Positions 24,801 through 36,239 of a stretch of DNA of 64,000 nucleotides are shown here, piece by piece. The stretch comes from Nymphaea colorata. Its lineage: Eukaryota > Streptophyta > Magnoliopsida > Nymphaeales > Nymphaeaceae. Both the position numbers and the translations under genes were made by a program. Below the pieces are notes generated by a model. It did no database searches. It saw nothing but the letters and a program-made list of their open reading frames with translations, and was not told where the DNA came from. Where the stretch lies: positions 27,560,808-27,624,807 of the forward strand of contig NC_045139.1 of NCBI RefSeq assembly GCF_008831285.2. The letters run 5' to 3'. Each line of letters begins with the position of its first letter. Within the stretch, counting starts at the first letter, position 1.

Positions 24801-25500
24801 ATCCAATGCATTCCCAAAACCACATCTATAGCCTTAATTGGAAGAACATATAGGTCTATGTTAAATTTGTCTTTTTGTTGTTAGACCTTGACATCATGTC
24901 ACATGCACATGCAAGGGATTTTGGAGCCGTTCCCTACAATAACATCAAATGATAGGTGGTCCTTCAACGGGTAAACTATGGTCTATACGACTTCTTCACA
25001 AATAAACTTGTGGCTCAACCTGGTATCTACTAAGACATTTACTTCAGTATTGCCTATCTTATTATTGACGTTTATTGAATTAGATGCATTGGCCACAACA
25101 AGAGTGTGATGGGTCACATTGAGCTCACCACCTTTGTCATTCATGCTTTGTTCTTGGGAAGAGCTCTTTTCTTCAGAGGATTCTTCTTTATCCTTGAAAT
25201 CCCTAACCAGAAAGACACATAAAGTTTTACGCTTGTGGTCACGAAACTATTTTTCATCACAATTGTAGTATAAGCCTTTTGTTTGTCGTTCTTCCCATTG
25301 TTGCCTAGAGATGTACTCAATCTTAAGCACACCAGCTGGGTTAAAACTGGATAGTTTAAATGCAGGATTAGACTCGGGTATGTGACTTACAAAGGGATGG
25401 GCATGGTGGGACTTCTCTACATGGTTCCTCTCATAAGAACTCTTCCTATAAGCAGACAATTTTCTAGACTTCTTGTTGGAAATCTTGGCCAAGCAAAAGT
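21880..25500 (-). pseudogene. gypsy pol polyprotein relic
   Basis: In minus-strand order: a zinc-knuckle region near 25250 in which the first Cys of the CCHC box is replaced (YYNCDEK); retropepsin near 25003-25050 with VLVDTR in place of VLVDTG; RT from about 24480 (DELYGVIYFTKMD), with the catalytic FDDIL at about 24075-24090 and VMPFGLTNNPTTF before it; RNase H about 23300-23750 (MAYLSKALMSQAK); integrase with VDRLTKYTHF near 22800; and a C-terminal tail to about 21880 with LVQW. The longest intact piece is 23286-24209 (307 codons). Stops, frameshifts and active-site changes make it non-functional. Confidence 0.8.
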
Positions 25501-25509
25501 ATTCTTGTA

Positions 25510-26137
25510 CGATAGTAGGTTAGGCAGCCAAGACCTCGATTTGGATGTTTTCTTTAAAGTCCTCCAATGAAGGAGCCGACGAGTGTATGGGGTGAAATGG
25601 TTCCTACCATAGTGCTCAAGTCTTTGAATTTGGCTATGTACTCATATAAAGATCCGTCATTTTCATGTTTTTCAACTCCAAGACCTCGATTTGGATGTTT
25701 TCTTTAAAGTTCTCCAATGAAGGAGCCTACGAGTGCATGGGGTGGAATGGTTCCTACCATAGTGCTCTACAACATAGTTGGTAAACAAAAGCTTTACCAA
25801 ATCTGGCTATCATCCCTCGAGTTAACGTACTTCAAACTATAAATGGTGTGGTGTTGTAGAACCACTGGTACCAAGGGGCAACTTCACATTTGAAATGTAA
25901 GGTGGCTATGGACACATACCGCTCTAAAGTAATGGCCTGATAGAAAAAGTATTGTCCAGTTTTAAATTACTAAATTTGGAACTCCTTCCCATCAAACTTA
26001 AGAAACTCTATTTTGACTCGAGGAATGGTAGGATTCATATCAAGCTGATGAGTACTATGGGCATATAGATGATCATGGGCTTGTTCCCACATGGTTTTTG
26101 GGTCAACATCCTTATCATCATACATGATTACAGAATG
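25510..26137 (-). pseudogene. gypsy gag relic, 3' part
   Basis: Minus-strand text includes PRVKIEFLKFDGKE near 26000, then a WYQWFYNT-like stretch near 25850, both typical of the gag capsid region of gypsy elements. It is broken by stops and the tandem duplication. The 5' part of gag lies beyond the nested copia element, at 31747-32572. Confidence 0.65.
25529..25767. repeat. 148-bp-offset duplication within gypsy gag
   Basis: ccaagacctcgatttggatg and the following 70 bp, ending accatagtgctc, occur at 25529-25617 and again at 25677-25767 with few differences. This is a local tandem duplication in the gag coding region. Confidence 0.85.
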
Positions 26138-26142
26138 TGGTG

Positions 26143-26497
26143 AGTTAAATGAAGAGCATCTACCAACAAAAAAGGAAAAACACAAATGTAACATGGTTCG
26201 GCTAAACTCTTCCTATGTCTACTCCAAAAACTCTCTCCTATATTCAGTGTAGCCTCTAGACAAAGTACAGATATTTATAGTCACTTTATACAATTTAGAT
26301 CCTTGATTTTAGGATCTTGATTCACACAACAGATTTGGGCAAGTTTACAGAAGATGATAGGGGAAATGATTTCTTTCTTATCTAGAGAAGATTGGTCAGT
26401 TTTGAATAGCTCTTGATTGTAGGAAACAATATCATTGGAAACAATATCCTTTCCTTTGTAACTGATCCTGATCGTATTCGTTCCATAGATCTTATCA
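26143..26497 (-). repeat. 3' LTR of nested copia
   Basis: 355 bp. On the minus strand it opens TGATAAGATC after the polypurine tract and closes ATTTAACT. It aligns with 31351-31741 apart from a roughly 50-bp duplication present only in the 5' LTR. Confidence 0.9.
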
Positions 26498-26510
26498 TCC
26501 CCCTCAAGCT
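26498..26510 (-). other. polypurine tract of nested copia
   Basis: AGCTTGAGGGGGA on the minus strand, abutting the TG of the 3' LTR. Confidence 0.7.
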
Positions 26511-26677
26511 AATCTTGGTGTAACAATATTGAGCTTATTCCTTAGATGAGCGAATCATGGTCCAGCAAGTGCTTTGGTCAAGATATTAGCCAACTTGTCT
26601 TCGGATATGATGAATTCAATTTGCACTTCTTTGTTGGCAACTTTCTCTCTAACAAAGTGAAAATCGATTTCAATATG

Positions 26678-29600
26678 TTATATTCCTGCATGAAAAACAG
26701 GATTAGGAGCAATGTAAGTAGCTCCAAGGTTATCACATCTGAGTATCGGTAGTGCCGTAATGTTAATCTTGAGTTCCTTAAGAAGAGATTGTAACCAAAC
26801 AAGTTCTGAAACAGCAATCACAAGAGCTTTATATTTTGCTTCGGTGCTTGAACGGGCTACAGTATGTTGTTTGGTTGGTCCCCAAGAGATAATATTTCTT
26901 CCAAGCATAGTAACAAATCCACTGGTTGATCTTCTATCATCTGGACAACTAGCCCAATCAGCGTTGGCGTATGCTTCTAACGTCATAGATGTATTTCTTT
27001 GAATTTGAAGACCATACATGCTTGTGCCTTGTATGTATTGAAGAATGCGCTTGACATGACTCCAACGAAAATATGTAGGATCATGCATAAATTGACATGC
27101 TTTATTAACAGCAATATAAGGTCGAGTGAGAGTGACATACTACAAGGCTCCAACAATGCTCCTATAAAGGGTAGTGTCCATGAGTCTTTCCCTTTCATGT
27201 GAGAGGGATAATTTTGTACACCAGGGGTAACAACATCTTTACATTTTAACATCTCGGCTTTGCTAAGGACATCAAGGATATATTTCTTTTGTGAAAGAAC
27301 AATATGATCTTTGTCAAAGCATACCTCAATTCCAAGGAAATAGTGAATTTGTCCTAAGTCTTTGAGGGAGAAATGTTGTCCAAACTTTTCAATAAAATTT
27401 TGTATTTCTATCTTGGAGCTACCAGTTAGAATAATGTCATCTACGTAGATTAAGAAATAAGTAGTACTGGAACCAAAATCACAAATAAAAAGTGATAAAT
27501 GAGACTATGATTCCTGAAATTCTTCTCTAATAAGAAACTGCATCAAGCTGTCAAACTATAATCTGGGAGCTTGTTTGAGTTGATAGAGAGATTTTTTAAT
27601 TTTACAAACATGATTTGGCAAATCTGAATTTTCAAACCCAGGCGGCTGAATCATAAAAACCGCTTCTTTCAACGTTCCATGAAGAAAAGCATTATTGATG
27701 TCAAGTTGTTGGATGCACCAACCGCGATTGAAAGCAATGGATAAGACAAGCCGAATGGTGGTCGGTTTGACAACCATGCTGAAGGTATCGAGATGATCTA
27801 CTTCTTCTCTTTGATTAAATCCTTTGGCCACTAATCTGGCCTTGTTTCTTGTCACAGTACTATCAAAATGTTGTTTGATTTTGTAGGCCCATCTGCATCC
27901 AATGATATTAAAGTGAGACTGTTTTGGCACAAGATCCCATGTTTTATTTTTGTAAAGAACATCCATCTCGCTTTTCATGGCATTCACCCAGTTGACATCC
28001 TGTTGTCTCTCTTTTAGAGAGGTAGGTTTAATTTCAGAAGTGGTTTGCATCAAGTAGGTGAAGACTCTAGGCCGTCGGGTCTTGTCTTGGAACCTAGTTA
28101 CCATGTGATGAGACCTAGTGGGCTCAACTATCCAACAGCTAGGTTCATCATTGGAGTGAGACTCAAAGTGATTTGAACCAGTTTGGACTACTGAGGAAAT
28201 TGAGGGACTAGCAATGATCCTGTGCAACTCAATAAGAGGTCAACTCACTTTTGGTTCATCAATAGGTATAGGTTTAATGCATTCAGATTTGGATGACATT
28301 AGCCAACTTGAAGCGTTTGAGGCAGTGATAGAGGGACCACAATGAGAGTATGAAAAACTTCTTTCGTCAAAATAACATGTCTAGATATAATGACATGATT
28401 GGAGACTGGACTGTAACAGATATAGCCTTTATGACAGCTTCCATACCCAATGAATACGTAGGCTTGAGCTTTGGGTTCTAGTTTTGAAGCACATATAGGC
28501 CCATTCAATGGATATATGGTACATCTAAAGGTTCTTATATGTTTATATTTGGGAACTTCATACAATGACTTCTCATATGGCGTTATTTGCAAGATTGCAA
28601 AAGACAACCTGTTAATAAGATGAACAACAATTTTAAAAGCATCAAACCAGAATTTTTGTGGCATATTGGCATGAATAATCATGGTGAGTCCCATTTCCAC
28701 CAGATGTCTATGTTTCCTTTCTACTATCTCATTTTGTTGAGATGTGTAAGGGCATGTTATTCATTGATGAATACCTTGATTTTCAAGGAATGAGTGAAAT
28801 TCTTTGCTCATGAATTCCCCTCCCCCATCTGAATGGAAAATGTTTATTTTTGCCTCAAGTTGACGTTCTACTATGCTTAAGAAAGTTTTAAAACATGGAA
28901 GCATATCACTTTTCTTTGACAAGAGAAGATCCATGAGAAGCGAGAGTAGTCGTCAACCATTAAGAAATAATATATGTACCCTTCTCATGAAGCACATGGT
29001 GATGGCTCCCAAAGATCAGCATGTAACACTTCAAGAGGTATGGTCGCATGAAACTCAGCCTTAGGAAAAGGAATTTTATGCATTTTTCTAAGCACACATG
29101 AAGAACAAAAATCCAATTTATGTTTTTCATCAACAGAAATTAAACCAACAACTTTCAACGAGTTCAACAACTAAAAATGTGCATGTCCTAAACGCAAATG
29201 CCATAATTGAATATCTGAGCAAGAATTTTGTGAAACTAAAGAGGTACTAGCAGTCTTTAATTGACCATCATCTTCAATACTAATAGGATTGCTTGTAGAG
29301 TCCTCCTCTCCCATCCATCTATAGAGTCCTCCTTTCTCAAGCAGTCCTGTGTGAAGGATCTTGCCCGTCTACATATTCTTAACAATAAAACTATTGGAGG
29401 AAAATTCAATAGATCATTGATTGTTATTGATAAACCTTGCTACAAACATAAGATTCTTGTGTTCTTTAGGACCATGCAACACATTTTCCAAAACAAGGGA
29501 TGACGTTTTGCTTGATAGGAACATGTTCCCTATATTTTTAATTAGCATCTTACTACCATTGCCAACTATAATAGAATTAAATCCATGATAGGGAACTCTA

Positions 29601-30600
29601 CCTTCATATCTTGATCTGAATTTGTCACATGGTGGGAGGATACGAGGCTAAGTCTTGAGTAATGTTGACAATTTCTCTCCTACTAGAAGCATTGTTAGAT
29701 TTTCTCATGTTGAGTGCCATGGTCATAAACGCTTTTGGAATATCATAACATTGTCAAACTGTATGATTCCTTATGCCACAATATTGACAAGTTACTCATT
29801 GGCTAAACTTGTTAGTATTATTATTTTTGCGATAGTTTCCTCTTCCTCCATTATAGCCTCTACCCCTACCACCATTATAGTTGCCACGCCCACATCCTTG
29901 GTCTGTAACAAAGTCTGGTCCACACCCTTGTTCAACAATAAAGGCAGTGGCAGTGGCTTCAACCTGAATCATCTAGGGTGACAAAAGCATTTCAAGTCAC
30001 TGCTCTTGAGTAGTTAACATATCATATAATTCAGACCATGAAGGTAGATCTTTGAATGTAGTGATCATAGTGATGGAAGATTCATATTCAGAATTCAACC
30101 CATTAAAAGTATAGAGAACAAGATCAGTATCTAAAACAAAATGCTGCACTGTGCTAATAGAATCATCTAAGAAACTAATATGTTGAAGGTAACCAATAAT
30201 AGACATTCCTCCTTTTTTGATGTTTTGTAATTCTCTTTTCACTTGAATAATACAAAGATTATTTTGTGAGGCATACTGTTTTTCAAGGATGCACCAAGCA
30301 TCTCTAGCCGTGCTAACACGAACCAATTGTGACATGATTAGTTGAGTCACAGTGAATCTGTTCCAACCTAATGCAAGTTGGTCTTTACGATACCATAAAT
30401 CATAAGTAGGATTTTCTTGTGTGTGTGCTTCATCAAGAAATTCAGGTGGAGCCAAACAATTTCCGTTAACATACTTGATTAGATTTTGACTTTTCATAAC
30501 ACGTTCAATTTGAAAACACCAGAGAAGATAATTTGATCAATCAAGCTTAACTGAAACCAAACTTGAGAAAACATTCTATTGTGTACCTGGTGGAGTAGAA
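26678..30600 (-). pseudogene. nested copia gag-pol polyprotein relic
   Basis: Minus-strand order: gag about 30600-29997, the well-kept part being 29997-30497 (APPEFLDE, then LWYRKDQLALGW and ARDAWCILEKQYASQ); a basic Gly/Asn-rich nucleocapsid stretch near 29830-29960; pre-integrase zinc finger near 29050-29170 (CSSCVLRKMHKIPF); integrase about 28299-28980 (INRLSFAILQITPYE); RT 27556-28227 ([35 protein letters not shown]) with YVDDIILTGSS near 27440-27465; RNase H 26678-27240 (ANADWASCPDDRRSTSGF, STEAKYKA). Frame changes near 27540, 28250, 28990 and 30490 and several stops mark it as dead. Confidence 0.88.
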
Positions 30601-31338
30601 GTATTTCGAGTGGCATTAGAAGAGAACTATGCAGCCATGTTATACTGATTTTTTCACCCTTGTCAAAGCAACAGTCGACGAGCATAAGAACTCCTCTCAG
30701 AGTCTTTAGAACAACCAGGACTTGAATCCTATTTTGCTTGAGAGTAAATAACTTCAACACAACGAGCTGCTGATTTTCTACCATAAGAAAAAAAAAAACT
30801 AAAAAGGCGACTAAAGAGGCAGATGAGTCATCGATGGCCTTTCCTTGTTCAGACTTAGAAACAAGAGGATTCAGGAAGAGGAACAAGGGATGCAACAGGG
30901 GACACAACAGAGAGAGTGGCAAAAAATTGTCGATTTTGGCTAGCGCCAACATCAATTCCGGTCAAGCACCAGACGGTTGGAAGCGTGACTCTTGGATGAT
31001 GCTGGATGCTCAATACCACGATGAAAGACCTTCGGTGGAGACAACGCTGGAGGAAAATGGTAGAGATGGTAGTTGTAGAGTTATAGGTGTTCTTCTGCAG
31101 ACATGCAGAGCTTTTAGAGACGATTGCTCTTCACTGACAAGTCCAAAAAATCTGAGATTTCACAGAGCCGTTCTTTAGATGAAAATGATTCTAGTGAGTC
31201 CCTGCTCGACATTTAAGATGGCTGCAGTTGACAGTGCCGACTGATTTACTTGCTGATAACAATCAGTATTCTCCCTGTTCAGCAAGTCATTGACATTGTT
31301 GTGGTGAATACCACTGACCTGCAACTCCAAAGCTCCAA

Positions 31339-31350
31339 GCTCTAATACCA
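31339..31350 (-). other. primer-binding site of nested copia
   Basis: TGGTATTAGAGC on the minus strand directly abuts the 5' LTR. It matches the initiator-Met tRNA 3' end used by most plant copia elements except for one base. Confidence 0.8.
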
Positions 31351-31741
31351 AGTTAAAAGAAGAGCATCTACCAACAAAAAGGAAGAACACAAGCATAACA
31401 TGGTTCGGCTAAAATCAACCTACATCCACATTAAAGACTCTCTCTTGTATTCAATGTAGCCTCTAGAGAGAGTACATATATTTATAGTCACTTTATACAA
31501 TTTAGAGCCTTGATTTTAGGATCTTATATATATTTATAGTCACTTTATACAATTTAGATCCTTGATTTTAGGATCTTGATTCACATGACAGATTTGGGTA
31601 GGATTACAGGAGACGATAGGGGAAATGATTTCTTTCTTATATAGTGAAGATTGGTCAGTTTTGGGTAGCTCTTGATTGTTGGAAACAATATCCTTTCCTT
31701 TGTAACTGATCTTGATCGTACTCATTCCATAGATCTTATCA
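31351..31741 (-). repeat. 5' LTR of nested copia
   Basis: 391 bp with the same ends as the 3' LTR (TGATAAG…AACT). It carries an internal tandem duplication of about 50 bp (31476-31525 and 31526-31576, tttatagtcactttatacaa in each) absent from the 3' LTR, so the duplication arose after insertion. Confidence 0.9.
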
Positions 31742-31746
31742 TGGTG

Positions 31747-32572
31747 GAGGAGGAATTGGCCTCTGTGGGTGCTTATGTCTGCACATCAAAGTTTGCTTAT
31801 AATTTACTCGATGAGTGTTGTGCGGCATCTGAGGTGTATGTCATTGTGAAAGATACAAACCATAGTGTGGTGTGCGGTAATCATACTGTGCATGTAGAGG
31901 AGGTAGGTGTGTAGTCGATGGAGGCCTAGGTATAGCCGTATGCAGCTGGTAAGGCATTCCATACAAGGTTTGATTACGCAATAGAGTATGATCAAATGTT
32001 TACCTGGCATATGGTGGAGGAAGTGGATAGAAGTACATGGGTATGTCATGTGTGATTATCGCAGCATGGCCGAATACAATTTGCTAGGCTCGACATGAGG
32101 AGGCTGCAAGGTAGTCAACTATTAAGCTACAAGCTGCTAGTGTGTAGTCGGCTAGAAGGGGCATGCCTCAATTGAGAGTGGCCAAGTAGCAGTGAAGAAG
32201 ATTTCAGTGAGAGTGTGGTTGTTGTGGCAAGGGGCACGTTAGTGGTAAGAGGATAGATGGCTGACCCGAAGAGATAGGATCAGCCACAACCTGTATCCCC
32301 TCTGCGGGGCAACCTCCTGTTGTGATGGCATGGCTACTACCGTGGGTTCAGCATATTTAGTGACCAATTGTGCATGAACTCGAGCATGCGTGTATGGCTT
32401 GTTGGACCTATGCAGTGGTGTCGGGCATGGACTGGGCAACAAGGGCGACATCTACGATAGGGGATATCTCCATCGAAACTCCATCCAAATATTGCTGGAT
32501 TTGCACCAAGGTGTTGCACATCTCGGTCATCATAGTCGAAAAACTCTCAATATGCTCCTCTACGACCTCCAT
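31747..32572 (-). pseudogene. gypsy gag relic, 5' part
   Basis: Begins on the minus strand at 32572 with MEVVEEHIESFSTMMTEM and continues as an amphipathic, coiled-coil-like N-terminus (LVQIQQYLDGVSMEI), typical of gypsy gag, about 40 bases after the primer-binding site. A stop falls after some 54 codons. The frame is then lost up to the copia insertion, beyond which gag resumes at 26137. Confidence 0.6.
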
Positions 32573-32613
32573 ATGTGTAGTTTGTTGGGTTATAGACAGC
32601 TAATGTGCAAAAT

Positions 32614-32625
32614 GCTCTGAAACCA
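32614..32625 (-). other. primer-binding site of the gypsy element
   Basis: TGGTTTCAGAGC on the minus strand, one base from the initiator-Met tRNA complement TGGTATCAGAGC, seven bases inside the LTR end. Confidence 0.65.
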
Positions 32626-32632
32626 CTTGATA

Positions 32633-35571
32633 TGAGCTATCCATGCAACCCTCAGATATCTTGCAATCATTAACACTCATGATAACAAAGAGATATAACG
32701 TTTCTGTCTCGACAAGACCTCGAAGAAAAACAATCCCAAATACAATCAATCACACCCTCAATACGCCTCATGTAAGGGTATGAACAGTCACGATGCAAGC
32801 GAAAGGATGTGGTGCTCAAGCAATCCACTAAGAGAGAGAGAGGTAGAGAAAGAGGAATTGAAGGAGCTCAAAAGCTAGGCTGAGCCGGGCTCAGTAGCCT
32901 AGTGCTCTAGGGTAGCAGGCGGGTCTAGTGGCCTAAACCTCGAACTTTTCCACTTTGGGTGCTTCCAACAACCTAGAGAGAAGTTTTGCCACGATCAGAA
33001 GTATGCTAGACCGAGCTAGGCTAGATCTTGTTGGTAGCGACGATTCGGCTGTGGTCAGAAGAGGGGCTAGTCTGGGCTACAACAAAGAATACAACAAGCC
33101 GGTAGGCGATCTGAGCAAGAGAAGGGTTTCTAATTAATGGCTTTCGAAGAGACCCTAGGGTCTAGTCTACGCTAAAGCAGACAGAGAGGTGTCTAGATTG
33201 TGGGTTGTGCTTAGACCCAGACTGAGTCCCTAGAATGATCTTGGATTGTGCTCGGCTCACAGCTAGGCCGAGGTAGGCCTGGTTTGATCGAGAGCTAGGA
33301 AAAGTTGGGCTCAGCCAAAGCTGGACCTGGCTAAACCTAGATCAAGGGATGAACCCAATGGCACCCTAGAGGAACCAAGCTGGGTTCGGCCAAAGGCTGA
33401 CCTCGGCTAGGGTTTCTCGGGTAGCAGCTGGTCGAGTCAGAAAACCTTGATGGTTCTAGTTAGGCCAGCAAGCAAATCGAGCTTTGATATGAATATTGAA
33501 GCTAGATCTGGCCTCTAGCTGGGTCTAGTGCTGAAAACAAGGAGAATTTGAGCAGAAGGCATAACTAAACCCAATTAGAGTAACCAAATTAGATATGAAG
33601 ATAACAATCTACGGTAGAACAAATCAAGGAATAGGAAGAGGGATCTTATGTTCTCATCGTGCGTCAGGTTAATTCACGACTTGCTTATACGTGTGTGCCT
33701 AGTGGGCTATGGGTGCTCAGGACTTGTCCTATAGACCAGCAAGCCTTTGAGATGATGATGGATCTATTAGTTGAAGCGCAAAGATGTAGATCTAGTCTTA
33801 CCATGAGGGAGATATATGTCCAAGGTGTAGTTACCGAGATTGCTTCTCTAAATCTCCTCCCAAGCAAGGAGAGCTACATGTTTATGGCATAGTTTCTGTG
33901 CCAAGACGCTAATATGAAGTGGGGACAACTAGATCTCGTGGTTGGAATTGGACAAAAAGATTTGAAGGATGTGAGTACCTGGTTGAAAAGGAGCTTGCCG
34001 ACGGTAGATCTTCACAATGACTCTAAGGAAGAACCACAAAAGGGTTGGTTGCGACGAGTACTAGGATCCAAACGGCAGCCTAAGATGCAAAACACGAGGG
34101 AGGAATTTCTTTTGCAGCCACTAGGGAGGCCATACCCGTCTGAAGAACCAATGCAGCTCCAGCAGCTTGATCTCTATCTGCAGGCACCACATCCATTTGG
34201 TGAGCCTCATAGGCCACTGCTGCAAACAGAAGACATGCAACATCAGATATTTCCTTTGGAGAAAGCAAGAGATCAATCACTTGGGAGCGAAATAAATGTC
34301 TCAAAAAATATACAACACGATCGAGTTCTGCATCCAATGGATTCTGAAAGCTTCCTGACGCAACCTGGTCCTCGCCAACATTTTCATCCAAACAAAGATC
34401 CCTTTCATGATGACCTGTTTCAAAGGGCTGGTCCTCAATTGCCAGGGCAAAGTTTCAATTTGCCTGGTTCTATCAGTCAGGCCAACTTCCGTCATCCATA
34501 TGTTTCTCGAGATTCACATTTACCTTTTGATACTTATTCTAGAGAAGGGGATTCATGGCATCCAAGAGGTCATTCTGGTCTGCAGTTGCACAATTTACCA
34601 AAAGAAGAAATTCCACCTAGAGCCTTTACAAGAGAAGGTGTTGAAGGTTGTTCGTCTTTCAGAGATTTGTCCAATTTTCAGCAGCCATCAGTTGCTAGCA
34701 GCTTCTCATTGCTTCAGGTTGGTGGTGCTTCTGTATTATCAGCACCTATGAGTAGTACGAAACCTCTGGCTTTTGCAGGACATTCAGAGAGTTTCCGACC
34801 AAGCACTAGGTCGTGATCTAAGATGCAAAACACGAGGGAAAAGAAAAGAGACAAAGAAGGAAGCAAAGGAATATGCAAAACAAAAAATACCTCTATTACG
34901 TGATCCAAGAGGGAGAATGTCCAATCTTGAATGCCTTACAAATGAATGAAGAAATGTTTTTTTAACAAATGGAGGTTGCGCTTCCTACAACGTTTAAGGA
35001 AATAAAAAGAAGAGGAAAACTCAAATTTAGGTGAGATGGGACTGGCAGTTATACATCCGCCGATTGCCTTTTTTGGCCTGGCAGCAGCTCTATGTGCAAA
35101 GAGGAGGATGCTAGGACTGAGATGCAATGCGGAATCCCCCACATGGTGTCCAGGTGGCTGGTGAGGTGGCACACAAGGTAGAGGGTAGGTGGCACAAATG
35201 CGTGGAAGCTGCATGCTACTGAGGTCGCTGGCTGCTCGGGTATGCACCAAGTGGAGTAGGTGCTGAAGTAGCTGGTGCACATGCGTTCACACGGTCTGAT
35301 GCAACTCCAAGTGCCAGGTATGCTTATGTAGGTGCAGGGCTGAGGTTGTGCTTAGCCCGAGGTGGCTCAAGCTGGGTGGACCCTCTTTGGTTCAGCCCGA
35401 GCTCCATAGATAGATCAAGCTGGTCTGGGATCTGCAATGGTGTCTCGTGTGTTGTGGTTCTAGCCCCCTGCCTAGGATCCAGGTTGTTTGATTGTAGGAT
35501 GAGGGCACAATTGCGAGAAGGGTGTGGGCCCTTATTGAGGTACACATCATGATGTTCCATGCCATTGACCA
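32633..35571 (-). repeat. gypsy 5' LTR, carrying an insert
   Basis: About 2.2 kb of LTR sequence homologous to 19779-21854, split at 34102 by a 716-bp insert plus a 22-bp target repeat. Its inner end is followed by the primer-binding site. Unexpectedly, its outer end (35571) is followed by a second polypurine-like tract (AACCTTGGGGGGGACT on the minus strand, 35572-35587). So internal gypsy sequence seems to lie on both sides of this LTR. Confidence 0.75.
34102..34817 (+). other. captured exon-like fragment inside the gypsy 5' LTR
   Basis: 716 bp with no counterpart in the partner LTR, bounded by a perfect 22-bp direct repeat (34080-34101 and 34818-34839). The same LTR sequence occurs only once, diverged, in the partner LTR near 21294-21316, which gives the empty site. 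The insert opens tttcttttgcag after five bases, like a plant intron 3' end. It then holds one open frame to the right-hand repeat (about 233 codons; PLGRPYPSEEPMQLQQ near the start, FSLLQVGGASVLSAP near the end), rich in Pro, Gln, His and Ser. The source gene is not recognised. The longer open frame from 33914 is a chance fusion with LTR sequence. There is no poly(A) tail. Confidence 0.7.
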
Positions 35572-36239
35572 AGTCCCCCCCAAGGTTGTCAGCAATTCAT
35601 ATGCCAACAACTTTTGGAGGCAAAACAATTCTTCCCTACTAGTTTGTCCATTGAAAATTTATGAATCATCCCTTGTAAGAAATGCTATTAGGATTTTTTT
35701 TTTACCTGTACTGGTGAAATGTATCATTTGTAAAGGTCTTATTGGATCGAACTATCTACACAGTTGATCTTTCTTGCCCGTATAGGTCTTTGTCATCACA
35801 ACCTAGATCTGTGATAATTTTTTCTGTTGACGGTAGCTCAACTGAAACTCAGCACATCATGCTCATTGTGATTTTTATTCATAAGTACAAAATATACATT
35901 CAAATCACCAACAAAGATACCATTGAAAATATTGTTGATGATGAGAAAAAGAGTTGATAGTTCAAGACAATCTATAGAAAATTCAAGTTTTCTCTGCTAT
36001 ATAAGTTTACTTGGTTTCATTATATTGATCATATCAAATTTTGCATCACATTAACCCAAAAAATGAGCATACAACACTACTTACTATATATTGGTCTATG
36101 ATTAGAAAGTTTGGACTCCACATGGACATATGATAATTGATTTAAATCTCTTCCTTATCGGAATCCTATAAACACTCTCAAGAACAGATGAATATAGGTT
36201 CTTATCTTGTTAAGTTCTCAGTATCACTAATTTCAGCGA
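35572..36239. other. possible second gypsy internal end, otherwise unassigned
   Basis: Just right of the 5' LTR the minus strand reads TTTTGCCTCCAAAAGTTG and ends in CCTTGGGGGGGACT, resembling the end of a gypsy internal region with its polypurine tract. Beyond about 35700 nothing is recognisable. Confidence 0.4.

Larger units (their letters stand above)
26143..31741 (-). mobile_element. Ty1/copia element nested in the gypsy gag region
   Basis: Complete in outline: 5' LTR 31351-31741, primer-binding site 31339-31350, gag, integrase, RT, RNase H, polypurine tract 26498-26510, 3' LTR 26143-26497. The 5-bp direct repeat TGGTG lies immediately outside both ends (26138-26142 and 31742-31746), which proves a single insertion into the gypsy element. 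The coding region is broken by stops and frameshifts, so it is non-autonomous now. Confidence 0.93.
19779..35571 (-). mobile_element. Ty3/gypsy retrotransposon with nested insertions
   Basis: Minus-strand element with 5' LTR (32633-35571), primer-binding site (32614-32625), gag start (32572), protease, RT, RNase H, integrase, polypurine tract (21855-21876) and 3' LTR (19779-21854). The RT-RNase H-integrase order is that of gypsy. A copia element (26143-31741) interrupts gag, and a 716-bp foreign sequence sits in the 5' LTR. The protein frames are full of stops and the two LTRs differ by many substitutions and indels, so the insertion is old. A chromodomain-like end of pol (LVQW) suggests a chromovirus-type lineage, tentatively. 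Confidence 0.85.

Noticed and set aside
33914-34816. A 300-codon continuous forward open frame, the second-longest of the window
   Set aside because: The first 60 or so codons are LTR sequence shared with the partner LTR, and the rest is the captured insert. The join is accidental, so it is not one gene.
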